Part shown: positions 23,839 through 37,500 of the stretch, one piece after another
How positions within the stretch are numbered: the stretch's first letter is position 1
Layout: each line of letters begins with the position of its first letter
Assembly: GCA_019914995.1 (NCBI GenBank)
Contig: CM034126.1
Coordinates: 1,803,001-1,867,000, forward strand
Length of the DNA stretch: 64,000 nucleotides
Direction of reading: 5' to 3'
From: Acanthochlamys bracteata
Taxonomy: Eukaryota; Streptophyta; Magnoliopsida; Pandanales; Velloziaceae
Position numbers and translations under genes: made by a program
Notes under the pieces: generated by a model
Databases searched by the model: none
Seen by the model: the letters and a program-made list of their open reading frames with translations, nothing else
What the model was told of the DNA's origin: nothing

Positions 23839-25719
23839 TTATATGTAGATAGGTTTCACATCGCTGGGCCCAAAACTTGCACTACAAGCAGGGCACTTCC
23901 GATGACGGCTTTCTATGGTCTTCTGAATACATTGACTACAGAATAGATGATAACATTTCGTAATTACCGCCTGTGGCACATGAAGAATTAGAATATGATT
24001 AAAGTAATAACTGACACTAACTTTAAAATCCTAAGAGAATTATCAGTTAAAAAGCATAAATAGAAAATGATCATCAAGCAATGATCATCATTGCTGCAGC
24101 TGAACAGTGCTAAAATCTCAAAAGAGTGTCTGGACCCCATACAAATAAACTCACAGCACTGATTTCACTAATAATGTCACCTCGAAGGCTCAACTTAATA
24201 ACTATAAATGCAATGTCAGGCTCTACCTACAGATGATGCTAGAAATATGAAAAACAATGCATCTACTTCTATTCTTATTAGCTTTACCTCTTTTTGCCTA
24301 TCTTCACAGATACTACATTTCAATATTCCCATGTATTCTTTAGCCTCCTTTTGAAGCTTGTCCAACAAAATTGTGCGCTCACTTCTTGCCCTCAGGTTTG
24401 CAGCTTTCCTTGCAAGGACTTCTAGTTCCTCCTCTATTCTCTTTTTGCTAAATCTGCTTGATCAGCAAGAGCAGGTACAAATAAAAAGCAGGGTCTGTAA
24501 GTTGTAAGAATCAACACAAGAAGAAGCATATGGATGTCTATTTGTACCTTTCCTTTTCAAGTTCTATCAACAATTCTGCAACAACCACTCGACTTTCCTC
24601 AACTCTGGCTTGTGCAGCATCTAATGACTGTCTCAGGTGCTGGGCTTCTGCCTGAACATCTAACAATCTCCTCTGAGTATTCTCTAGGGCAAAGGAACGC
24701 TGCCAACCTTCTTCTAAAAACTTCGCAACTAGCTCTGACCAGGTTTTCAACTGCATGGAAGCTAAATCTGAGGCAAAGAAGAAACAATCCTTCTTTTGAG
24801 AAACACAAGATCAGAGATGGTTACCTGTTCCTCTAATGTAGCCACTTTTACATCATACGCATCCACAAGTGAATTTGCTTGCTGTATTTCATTTTCCATG
24901 GTCTGTATTTCAAAGCGTAAAGTGTCATGGAGTTGCCTTGCTTTGAGACCTTCCATAACAAGCTGAAACAGAAAAAACTCACAATGAGACACTTATCTTG
25001 CTAAAAGAGCACTAGGAATCCAATAAGCAAGAAACAGGTTAATGACATAAGATGATGAAACCAACTCAACAAAACAAAGAACTAACAATCCAAAACCTCT
25101 CCGTCAGTCTCCCCTCTTTGAAATCATCCTTTGATCCTTTAACACCCATGTTAAATTTCTTGGGTTGATTCTGATACTAAACAAATGCTTAGCAATATAA
25201 CTAAACATTTTTTCAAGCATAACATGCTTAGGTGAGTAATGCAAGGTGAACATCAAGTTTGAAGCAAAACACATAAATTAAATGCTTAAAGAGAACATAT
25301 GAAGCATTTGTTGTGCAGTGGGAACAGGAAACGTCATTGTGAAAGCTTTGGAGCAAGTTGGACAAGAACAAACTCAGAGAAAGACCAAACGGGTAGTTCA
25401 TTGAGTCGAGAAAACAAGTTAGCTCGATGCACCTTCAGTATTTCAAATATGACTTCTTACGAGCTTCAAAATTCAATTAACTTTTATCTTCACCTAATAC
25501 TTAAAGACTCCTGGAATCTTGTGGGGCACTATACATCACACTTTCATGGATGACTAACCTCTATCACCAATCGCCACATGATTATTCTCAATAAGAACTT
25601 TATTAGTACTTCAACCTGACATCTTCTCAACAGTGTAAAAGTAAATATATTTGCGAGGATTCAACTGATAGATACATTCCTTGAATTCATTTCATCTCAT
25701 GCTTAGTTGTAGAAATATA

Positions 25720-25750
<31 letters not shown>

Positions 25751-28700
25751 CAATACCTTGATGTTATGATCATCTCTCTGAGTGATTTGCTGCAAAAGCT
25801 GCTGATTTTGAGACCTCATATCTTCATATGCTTGTCCAATACTCTATATTAGTATTATAGACAAGTGAATTTACATATAAAATTTAATCTGCTTGAGTTC
25901 ATCTACAAGGGCAAGGAGAAAGCCAAACCTCAATCTCAGTTAAATAGACCTCGCCTTCCTCATGCTTGGATTTCAGCACTTCTGTCAACTTACAAATATC
26001 CCTGCAAACAAAATAATTTCGTTCACTTATAACGCAATCTTTCAGCTCAATAAAGGACCTGCAAGCTTTTTGACCCTAAAAGATAGTAGGCCCTAGATAC
26101 TTGATTATCGCTGGGTCAAATTTAACTCAGTAATGTATCTGAATATATAACAGTGAAGAAGGTAACTATCTTTATGGTTGGGAATTTCCCTTTAACATTT
26201 AACATGAATACAAATACAAGGAAATGAAGTTGTGATTGTACAAACCTTCTAAAAACATCTAATTTGTGCCTTAATTCAGCAATCTCAGCCTCAGCAGCAG
26301 CTACCCTCTGTTGTGAAGCCGCTTCAGATTCAATAGCTTCTTTAACATGGAGCTCCAAATTATGCTCATCAAGAGAAGACTCAAGACGTTGAACATGAGC
26401 CCACACCTCAAACTCCCTCTCTTTAGCTTCTATAACTTCTCTGCGTTAAAAGAAATTCAATAATTCATGTGAAGAAAAGCAAAACTTACAAGATTTGGAC
26501 AAATCTCGTATTTTCTTTCAAAATTACATCTTTTATTTCAGGCTGACATGTCATGATGATTTAACTTCAGCAGACAAAAGCATCAGTTTGAAAAATGATG
26601 TACACGTATGGAAAACTGAGGTTATGTGCGTCACGGTAGCACCCATATACCTTGAATCAGTGGATTCCCGTCTATACATTTCAAGAATTAGTTTCAACTC
26701 CTGCTCACTTTCCCTTAAATCCTGAACCTACAGCATAGCATAAGATTCAAGCACAAAAACAGTTGTTGCATGAAAAAGTAAACAGAATAGATTTGAACAA
26801 CTCATACCAACTTGAAGCCCTTACAGAAGCTGTCTTACCAAATCATACGACATATTCATCCTAGAGGAACTGCTTTCAAATTAGCAATACAAACATATGG
26901 AAGTTGAAACATTAAATAAAACTAAGAAAGAACTAGTGCAAACTCCACCACTTGCAGCCCACCACCAAAAGCTAAACATAACCAGTGTCGCGCCAAACAA
27001 CTGGCATTTTAATGTACTTCCCTTTTCAGGCACTGAATGAGTTGTTGACATAAAAGATCAGATAATCATGGACAAAACCACGCAAACTTTTCATTTAAGC
27101 ACACCCATATCAATTCGTTGACTGCTTTTCTTTTCTTTTTGACAAGAGAATAAAAGAATTCTTGATATTTATTAAGTGCTTGCGCTTAAATAATAATGAT
27201 GCTAAATCTTTAATAATTTCTTACATTTTATAACATTGGATTTACGCTTGAAATCTACAAGAGTTTTTGGAAAAACTATGTGCTATCTATAAGATCATAG
27301 AGCTCTTAGCCATCCAAACCACATTACTATTTTTATAAAACTAATAATACATGCATACATATCTTATTAGGCCAAACTCTGAAGCTCTAAATAGCCATTA
27401 GATCTAAATGTCCTTGCATAAAAAGTCAGACTGTACTACTGTCTTAATCGCAAACAACAGGAAGCTTCAAAACATCTAGAAGAAACATCACATACCATTG
27501 CATTTAATTTCTTTAGTTGAGATTGGTTGCTAAGAGATCTTCCAGACAAAGTTCCCAACTCGGCTTCCTGTTTATAAGAAAATTCAACAACTTAAGAATA
27601 AAACCAGGGACTCATCACCCGACTACTGTCTATAAAGTCGAATAAAAATGCACTAGCTACATATAACTAAACCCATGGCTTCGTGAATCAAAAAAAGAGA
27701 GAGAAACACATGGTTCTAAAGACAATGACTTGAAGAAAGGAAAGAAACTTAATGGAAAGTGAAAACATACAAATTAATTCCAATTTACGCTCTACTTCCG
27801 TTTCTATCATGATAATCTAAGGACCACTGCGTAAAAACACTTAATCTTGCCTTCTTTATCTTGGCAGTGTACAAAAACCATCACTACTAATGAAAATGAA
27901 CCAATGGGAGAAGCTTGAAACACACTAGAATTGGCCTTTTCTGTGCAACTAGACTTGAAAATGTTAGTATCTAACCCACTTGAAATTATCCAGAACAGCT
28001 AACCATAGAAGCTGGGAATCAACACTTGTTTGTGCATTAAAAAATACACACCTAAAGTAGATTCAACAGTTTCAAGTAGGTCTTACCTTCCTATGCAAAA
28101 TGCTTGAAAGAGATTGGACTTCAGACCGCAACAAATGAATTTCTGTAGAAGCCTCCTTGTTTTCACTAAGCTGACTTTGCAAAATTCCCATGTCGTTGGG
28201 AAGGGATGAGACAAGTGCTTTAAACTCTGCAATTATCTCTCTCCTACCTGAAAATAAAAGAAAGCTAGTATCTAAGAACATGCCAAGAAGAAAGGCAGAA
28301 TCGAAATTCATGCCCAGAAGATAGTATAGCCTTGAAAAAAGGTAGTACTCGGATCTACCTGGTTCTTTTGATGCCTCATTAAGCTTGGCCTCCAGGCTAA
28401 TCTTTTCTTCAACTAGTTTTTGTACCTCATTTTGTAAAGCAGGTACTCTAGATTCATAAAAGGCAGATATCCTCTGAGAAACATCAGCCAGATCAGTTCT
28501 TGCAGCTACTTCTTTCTCTAGCCATGTGAAACTGTCCTTCTCAACCTGCCACCAAGAATATTCAGTACGAACATACCAGTATACAAGCCACACTTAAGTA
28601 TGCAGGCTACAAGTAGCTACCGACCAGTTACCACCTGTAGTTTCTCTAATAATGTCTGGCACTGGTTCATGTCTGACTTTGATATTTCAAGTTGATGCTC

Positions 28701-31700
28701 CAGTAACTGAAATGCTTTCGATGAAGAGACGCATTTGACACTCAGCCACGTGTTCTGACAATTGTGTTAGCAGCAATGATGCCTTGAGGGCCGATTCAAA
28801 TCCCAATGCTACAATGTGAATGAATCTAACAAACACTAACAACATTAAAAGTTTTGTGCTTACCTTTAACGAAGCTAATTTTTTCAAGATCTCCAATCTT
28901 TCCTCGTGCAAATTGGTAATTTTTAGTAGCTGCTCTGAAACTAGTTCCTGCTAATGAAAAGGAATTAAGTGACGAACATAAAACCTGGAATATCACAAGG
29001 GAAGCCAGCAAATGATTACCTTTAAGTTCTTGTGGGTGGACTCCAGTTCCTGCAATTCCTTTACGTTATCTCTAACCTTATCAGGACCAACATGTTTATT
29101 TCCTAATGTTGGAAAGGGAAATTGTAACCTTCTTGTTGGATCTTTTTGAGATTTAAGTGCCATCAACTTAAAATTGCAATCTTCCAACTCTCTAGTGGTG
29201 TTAGCCAGCTCCTCTTTAACAAAATTACAAGATAGTAGGTTGTTAGCTTTGACCACTAAGAAGGAACTCACATAAAAATAATAAAATTTGAAAACAACAT
29301 ATAAATGCTGACAATGGCTTCCAAAAGAATGTAAACCTTATGACAATGTTATGGCTTCAATAAGTGTACCTGCCAGTCGTCTGAGGTTGATCTTATTTCT
29401 GGCATCTGAATCCCGATTGTTCTGGAGATCATCCACCACCATTCTGTGCTTCAAATGGAGATCCCCTACAGCTGCTCGGAACTTCTTAACTCCAATCAGC
29501 AAGTTGGTTGTTGTCTTCTTCATCTGACTACAAGGTGCTGCAAATTCAAAAAGAGTGGTTCTATGACAAAGAGCAAAGATGGAAACAACATACAATAAAG
29601 TGTAAATAGCCACTACAAAACACAGGAATCCATAGCCTTTACCGTCATCTGGCAAAGCTTCCAAGAGGGAAGCGGTTAATTCGTGATTTAAACACCAAAC
29701 GTCATTGATGGCGGACAAAATATTACTCAGAAGTTGTCCCATCGTTGCTTTTGTACTCTGTACAACATCTTCAACTAACATATCAGTTGTATCACCAGAG
29801 GAACTTTCTGTAGCATCTGTAAGTAGAAGCCTGCTCAGAAAGTCACTGTGTATAGGAGTAGATACTTCATCTGCCAAATTAACTGTAATGAATCAGTATG
29901 ACTCGGATCCCTGATTAGCCTTCTTGTAACAAAATTTTGTAAGGACTAATTTAACTGAAAGAGAAATGACAGTAGAGTTAAATGCAACAACAACCTAATG
30001 CTACATGAAAGAAAAATACACCATAGATATACCCTGAAAGTTGACACATAAGATGGACTTTCCTAGGACATAGTGAGATCTAACAACCGTTCAATATGAT
30101 TAAATATATACCTCCTACATGGAATAAAAGATACAGAATGTTTGTATATCTACATTCCCTTAGATATCTATCTCTACAACTAATGGCAGCTGGAAAGTCG
30201 CTATCACCCATAAAAGAAGTTCATAGACATTATGTCGTATTTCAAATTTTGGAAATGTGAAAAATAAATCACTGACAAAACTAGAAATTTTGTTGCTAAT
30301 GTAAGTGACATCAGAGATAGCGGTACAAGCACACACCTAACACATCCATGATAAATCAACTTTAAGTAGGAAATTATGTAATAACATAAAATGGGGCAAA
30401 TCACTTTACATTTTGCACGAACAAAAGAAGTTTGAAATTGATAACCTAGGCAGCCCAAACTTTACCCTCAAAATAAAATACTAAATTACACTTTAATTCA
30501 ACTATATCTTATTTGAGGGACATAATAAAAAATTATATCCTCATTCTGTTTAAATTATTAATATGCACTAAATATGTCTAGGAGATTAAAACAGGTCAGA
30601 TTCAGATATACCCATACAAGATCCTAACCAAGATTCATGTACAAACAAGAAAGACCATACTAGACAAATTTAGGGTCGAAATTCATACCTGCTTATAAAT
30701 TTGATTTTTTTCTTGAGGACATGTTCAAATTATGCAGTGTATTGTAATATTACAAGAAAAGTAGATTATGCTAACTTGTGACATCAATAATAGGCACTAA
30801 AGGATTAGGTCCATTTCAGTAAAACTTAGACACGAGTAAAGTAACATATGGCATCGAAAACTTGAAAACACATCTATCTTATATTCTCACATTAATAGCT
30901 TACTACATTTGTGTTTGGGTATAGAATGCAAGGAACGTACAGACTCATCGGCTTTGATATTTTCAATATGTACTAGAATAAATTCCTTCCATAGCCGTAC
31001 AGTACAACTATGTTAATACAAAATAAATGAGCACGCACAGCTCACCTTTCGATGATGGAGAACTCTTTGATCCATGCCTGCAACTAGTAATTTTACTTGT
31101 GGAAGACGACAAAGATTCCAAATCGGAAAGAAGCTGCCAAAATAAGCCAAAATAAGTCCTGTAAGAAGAAAGACGGGACCAAACAATAAAATACTTGCGT
31201 AATAAGTCATATGTTACCCCTTCCCATGACTTATTGACCAATGCTAGTGTGTCATCACAAGTCTTTTGTTTCTCTTTCAACTGACAAAATTTGCTTTGGA
31301 GAATTGAGCATTCAACCTTTTGTACCTCCAGTTGCTGAATAAGCTTTTGATTTTGAAATTGGAGAACAGTAACATCAAGCTGCATAAAAATAACCAATTT
31401 ACAGTTGTTTAGAATATTGTAATTTGGGAAAATAATGCTTCAGAAGTTGCAGACAATGAAAGTGTTTCACTGATACTGTCAAAATTCAGGGATTGTAGCA
31501 TTGTTAGCATTAAGCCTTTGACCCTCACAGAACAACAACGGCACCTGGAGGATAGTACCAACATGACTAACACATCAAATTGGTGCACCTATTGTGAACC
31601 TTAACTGTTTATAGATAAATAGCCAAATGCAGATTTTCAGAGAACAATTTACATAAGATCATAGGATCATATAACACCTTGGATCATGTAAAACCTTCAG

Positions 31701-32645
31701 CCCTTCACATGCACATCAGTTAGCCCAACTAGCAGAAAGAACTGAAGAACTATAAGAGCAACCATTCCGTGATTAGGCCTTATTAAATGGTAATCAGGTG
31801 TTTACAACAAATCAATGATGTATCCAAAAGATTACAACAGATGTTTTGCTAGAGGCCTATTTAACTAGTGCAGATTCTCTCTTGGCATGGTATTTCAGCA
31901 CCAATACCTTTCAGTAAAGCCTACTTAATTTACTCCAGAAAGAACTTTTCTCAGAGCAATAGTAAAACTAAGAAAAACTTACTTACATGTCTAGCAGAAG
32001 AAATACCATATTGACCAACAGATTATGATTTTCTTAGTAAATAAAGTAGAACAGCCATGGGTTACTAGAAAATGTCTCGAACAAAACAAAAGTATATACA
32101 TGACAGTCATTTCAAAATCCAACATCTCCAGAATCAAAAGCCACAGCAGTTAATTTCAACTAGCAGTTCTATAAGAGTAAATGCTCACTCCATCAAAACA
32201 TTAGTGTCACAATTTTCAGCTATAGATGCATATTTGAACCAGCAAATTTCACTAGTTAACCGTCACAGTTGTTCTACACTTAAATACAGTTTCAAGAAAT
32301 AGATACTAACAATTGACATACAGTACAAATTGTTTGGAAAACAAGGTATTCACTAAAATGCATATAATAAAGATCCATGCACTGAGCAATAAAAACTGTC
32401 AGTTGCAGGATCATGAAGTGGACAAATTTGCTATAATCAGCGACCGGAAGCAACCTCCCCTTAATATAATCTCAAAAAAATTACAGAAGAATACGAAACG
32501 CTAGAACTAATTATCACAGGTGAATCTATACCCTCCTGTCGCTTGATGACGATGAGCATGGAAGGCTCGGCTGTTTCTTCCCGGCGGTCGGTGACAACGG
32601 GCCAACTTGTCGCCGCTTGCGCTCAGGTTCGCCGGCGCTCCCCAT
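23839..32645 (-). CDS. HUB2: HUB/BRE1-type E3 ligase for histone H2B (HUB2-like)
   Basis: The family monoubiquitinates histone H2B in the nucleus, promoting transcription and affecting dormancy, flowering and the cell cycle; HUB1 and HUB2 act as a tetramer. Nineteen exons join in phase: 32645-32532, 31379-31218, 31133-31046, 29882-29643, 29537-29370, 29213-29020, 28947-28864, 28754-28635, 28545-28359, 28247-28087, 27567-27496, 26727-26651, 26440-26246, 26001-25929, 25843-25757, 24962-24825, 24750-24548, 24447-24288 and 23970-23839. They encode 884 residues (Arabidopsis HUB2 about 900). The body is long coiled coil, including VLQFQNQKLIQQLE and WAHVQRLESSLDEHNLEL. A C3HC4 RING at the C-terminus has KCSIC, CYHLFCSQC and KCPAC, and the end FGPSDVKPIYI matches HUB2 better than HUB1, whose end differs. 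An ATG immediately upstream (32648) would add one methionine; I prefer the second, in MGSAGEPERKRR, for its A at -3 and G at +4. Confidence 0.95.
25725..25750. repeat. (GA)n microsatellite in a HUB intron
   Basis: About 13 GA units sit seven bases from the donor-side edge of the exon that starts at 25757, just inside the intron. Length changes here could affect splicing of that exon, which is an inference. It would serve as a polymorphic marker. Confidence 0.9.
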
Positions 32646-34513
32646 CATCCTCACACCTAACTACAACAGAACAAGAGCCTTAGCCATCTAGCTCCTAACC
32701 TGATGTCAATTTTCTAGGAGCAAGCTAGTCAGAAAATCTCAGTTCCTTCCTTCGATTTAAAAAATCCACAAAACCCTAGCTAAGCAATCACCAAGAATGA
32801 TCGCTGTGGTCGAAAATGATTGTACGCGTTGCTGACGAGGTGAAGATTTCGATTCTCGATTGATGGATCACTGGTTCTTTCGATGATTTTTGAGCTGAAA
32901 AACTAAAACTTAGTGAATGGAGAGATTAATAAAGTGGGTTTTACATACGAAGAAAGAGAGAGAGGGAACAGAGAAAGAATATTATAGAATGAAGATTTTA
33001 TAACGCGGAAAAGAAACGAGAGTGTGATTTCGACATAAATAAATCGTCAAGGGTAAAACATCATCTGGAAAATAATATTTGAGCTTTTCTATTTTACTCG
33101 CATTTTTTTCACACGAATCAAACACCAAATGAAAGGTATAAAACAAATTTAAGATTAACTGCTCCCCAACAGAAATTATTAGATGGTATCTCTCTCTTGA
33201 AGTTGTTTCTACCTCTAACAACTGTCTTTTCGGTGATATTATTTGTTCCATCAATTTTTTTTAACGTACTAGTAAATAAATAAAATACATAATTTAAGTA
33301 TAAAAATATCACAGAGCTGTACAAATGAGATGGCCAGATATTACTACTACAATCTCATACGGCGTTATGCAAGACGTAATAATTTGGTCGTCAACGCACA
33401 CCATAACACTGATAACAGAATCTTCCAGTTTTGCCATTGCATCGAAGCAAGATATTATTAAAGGTGCAAGTGAATTTTTTAAAATTAAAATTTTAAAAAT
33501 AATTAAAACTGATGTATTATTTTATTTTTAATAAAAAATAAATTTAAAAAATGTTTTTTAGTAAAAAAGAAGTGATTTTTATGTGAAAAAAATGTGACTC
33601 TAAGTATTATTTTTTTCTAGAACTAAAGTTTTAGTATTTTAGAAATAAAACTTATTTTTGTTTTATATTTTATATTTTATTGAAGTAAATTTTCAAAAAA
33701 TATTTTAATTTTAAAATTCAATTAAAAATAAAATTTAGTAAAATAATAAAATTTAATTGTATTAAGTTTGATTTAAAAATAAGTTAAAATAATTATATAT
33801 TTTAAAAAATTTAAAATATTGAAAATATACACCAAATCTCCATCCAAAAAAACACACAAAAAAGCTGTTGAATTTTTTGACAAAGAGAACTGTTTAAAAT
33901 ATCATACAGCACCAACATTGCTTGCTAAATGGCAACAAACCTTCAAGATATTGACGTACGTAGTAAGAAAAAAGAATGATCTTCAATCGAGAACCAGATG
34001 TGACATACATGTAATAGCTCACGAACAGTAGAGATTTCTACTTCTTATGATTAAGTGCATTGTTTGAAATTACTTATTAATTTTAAAAAACAAATTTTAA
34101 TTAAAAAATTATACATAATTTCTAAATTTTAAAAATTGAAATATATAAATAAAGTATAAATTATAAAATATTTACATATATAATTTTTATATTTAAATAA
34201 ATTTATAAAATATAAATTTAAAAGTTTCTTTTCAAAATTTTTTATTTAATAAACACTTAGAAATATTCCCTCAATAACTGTTTGTGTGTACGATCGCACT
34301 GTTTTTATTCTATTTAAAATTTATATTATAATAAAAAAATTTTAATTTAAAAATATAATAAATTAAATATTCTAAAAGTTTTATATATGTATAATTTTTA
34401 TTTTAAATAAATAATAAATTTTTTTGTGATGAATACTAAAATAAATTTATATTAAAAAAACTTCTTATTTTAAGTATTTATAAACATTCTCTCGATACTC
34501 AAATTTTACAATC
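32646..34513. other. HUB promoter region and AT-rich DNA
   Basis: The first 300 bases should hold the HUB leader and promoter, including a GAGAGA-containing stretch near 32957. From about 33.48 to 33.85 kb and from 34.05 to 34.50 kb the DNA is nearly pure A/T with mixed homopolymer runs, resembling the dispersed AT-rich elements of the window. No gene was found. Confidence 0.5.
34055..34500. repeat. Two adjacent AT-rich element-like blocks
   Basis: Two A/T blocks (about 34055-34275 and 34300-34500) are separated by a normal-composition island containing GTGTACGATCGCAC. Each right edge has a similar short motif (AAACACTTAGAAATATTCCCTC and AAACATTCTCTCGATACTC). The similarity suggests two insertions of related elements or one duplicated element. 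Confidence 0.3.
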
Positions 34514-37500
34514 TCACTTACCTTCATTGCAAACTCGCGTTGTCTGCCCAAGCTCCATAAGCAGTGTAAGGAGAGCCTCGCATACCACGGACGAATCAAG
34601 CACACCTCCAGCATTATTCATGGAAGAGTATACCATATAGGCACGGTCCAGTTTCTGGTCAGGCCGCATGACAACGGACCCGCGAACCTCTGCGTCTTTC
34701 CTTGTAACAAGGCCATCACTCCTCTCCATATCTGACCTGCAGCAACTGAGCACAAGCAGCCATAGCAGCAGCCAGTGGCACTACAACAGGAAGCTTCGGG
34801 CGCTGGGCATCTAGAGGGAGCTCTTCATGCGCAATGTGTGATAAAGTAGAGAAACCTGCTGGAGTAATTCCAGCCTGTGTGTGGAAGGAGACAACAGGGA
34901 GCTCACTTGGCAATGGATGCTTCCTTATAAATTCTCTTCTTTTCTCATAAGTCAAATCCTCAAGGGCCTGCATATCTCCCTGTAACCAGTAAGGCGGAGT
35001 CACAAAGCCTGACCATGATGTCAACTAATCCAAGTACTGGGATTGACCCACACAAGGAAAGAAAGCAGGAAACCTGATTTGAACATTTACAACTCTCTAA
35101 AGGATTACTAACCAAAAAAGATGAAAGAAAAACGCGCATGTAACAAGTCCAGAAAGAGGCTTATTATTAAGAAGCTGCTACTTTTAGGCTTCATAAATAG
35201 CAGCTCAAGTAAGAGATAGTAGCCTATATATTACTCCTTCCACGGAGTCTAGACATAAAGATGAAAATGGTACTAACACAAAGTCAGATATCAATTCCTT
35301 AAAGAAAATTTAAAGGATCAGTGCTCAGGGTATCATTGGAAGAATGCCAAAATGAAAGCATCCTCTTCTTAAAACTAGATATAAAATTGAAGAATTACCT
35401 TAATAACTCTGAATATTAGGATCACCATTAGAGTTCTTAGTTTAACATAATCACCAAGCTGACCATCTCGCAGAATATCAGTTGCTATAGGAGTACCTCC
35501 TTAAGGACTCTGTACTAATGCCAGACCAACCACCTTGTCCTTCAGATCAGACCAGTATAAAGATAGTGCTGCTGCAGCATCTACACCACCTTTACTGTGC
35601 CCAAGAAGTAAAACACGTTTCTTAGAACCCCAATATATCTCTTAAATGTACTCCTTTAACTCCCATGCATTTTTAGCAACCGAAGCCTGGGTGTTGAAAG
35701 TAAATTATGAAGACAAAAGTACGATGAAAAAACACAAACTAAAAAAGTTTCAGCAGAAACAAATGTCACTGTGAATCTTTGCAATGTGACAACTAAGACA
35801 AATCTTTGAGAAATATTTCTTTGTAATAAAATAAAAGAGGAAGGTGGTTGCTAAAAAGACCTGGAAATATGGAAAAAAAATGATGGCCAATGTCTGAGGC
35901 AAAAGCTAAGGGAGATATCTTCTCATGCCATGGGCATTGCAAAAGAATAAGTTACCTGGAATCAAAAGATACACCATTGAATCTGGCAGCTTATGCTCTT
36001 TATTTCTGGAAAGTAAAAACTCCATATTAGAGTGGCATAAAATCCAGCAATTAATGAACACTCTTCCATAACAACTGTAAGTTATGTCATCAGACCTTAT
36101 ATTGCCAAGCAATTCATTGAATCTTCGGGCTCCATCTTTTACAGGAGGCAAGCCTTCTGCATGTTGTAGCCAACCAATGTCCTCTACTGAGCCAAGACCA
36201 GTCTTCGGAGCTTGGGATACAAGACTGCTGGACAAAAATGTAAAAGTCGGTTTTTCATTTCGTCATGCAAAACCATGCAATCCTAAAATGAACATTCTCT
36301 GACTTTTATCTATCTTCTTGACGATACTATAGAGGACAAGCAACATTCATGTCCATAATTTTAGCAGTGGCAAAATTTTAAATCCAGAGCAACCGAACTG
36401 AAGTCTAAGAAAAGCTTAAAGGCCGCGCCAAGCCACTTTTCAGCCCGATAACAAATTGCAATTGTCCCATTACAATATTCTACCAAGATGATAAGTCCAT
36501 ATGTTTAACAACATAAGCGATAGGAAGCATGGAAGAAAAGCTCACTCCTGGAACAATGAAGTTCTACTTTGGAAGCTAAACATTGACCTCATAGCTTCCA
36601 ATCTGTCTTGAAGTGGACTACCTTCTGTGCTTGTACTCACTTCACTATGTATTGATGAAGAAGTGTTGGCATGACCTGAGTTCTCAACAACTGTGGACTG
36701 CCTTGCAAACGAAATACTATTGCCTCCGTGTAAAGGCCCACTGGCTTGCTCAGATGATGGTGAAGGCAGTTCCAGTTCATTAGCTCTAGCATCCCCTACG
36801 TCATTTTTAAAAGAAATATAAATCAATTGGACAAGTCAAAATTTTCTAACTGATGACGACAGTACAATCAGTAGACAAACTTAGATTGGTGCAATATAAT
36901 TGTAGGAATTTTTTTTTTCCAAAAAGCTTTTCTTAATATAAAGGAGGCTGGAAGCAAGCATTTGAAAGAAGCACGAAATGACTATAATCAAGTTACCATA
37001 ATAGTAGCAATTGCCATTTAGGGCATGCCACAACAAAGTGGTGTGGGTCAATAATTTTTTTAAATTTAAATAAAGAAAATTTTAAAAATATCTAATAATA
37101 CTCTCAATACTAAGACATAATGATATGTTCTGAACCTCACAACACTGAAAATATGAAGTAGACCATGTGACTAATACTTCATGAGAATCTCATAATGTTA
37201 ATGGTAAAAGCAAATCTGATTTGTGAACAAGGGTGCGTTTGAACAGCATTTACACTTGAAATACTTGCCGTCCAATTTATTGGACAACCGTTTGCAAGTT
37301 GACACACAAATCCTCGCATTGCTATGGACATACACATCAACGTAAGTCTACGGATGCCTTTATTGTGAGATCAGAAATTATTTTGTTACAGATAGACACT
37401 GGAGAAGATCTATGCTAGAAAAATGCTTCAACATTAAACACATACACAATAACGGTCAGCGAATGCCAAATCACGGTAGTGCCATATCAATAGTAGGATA

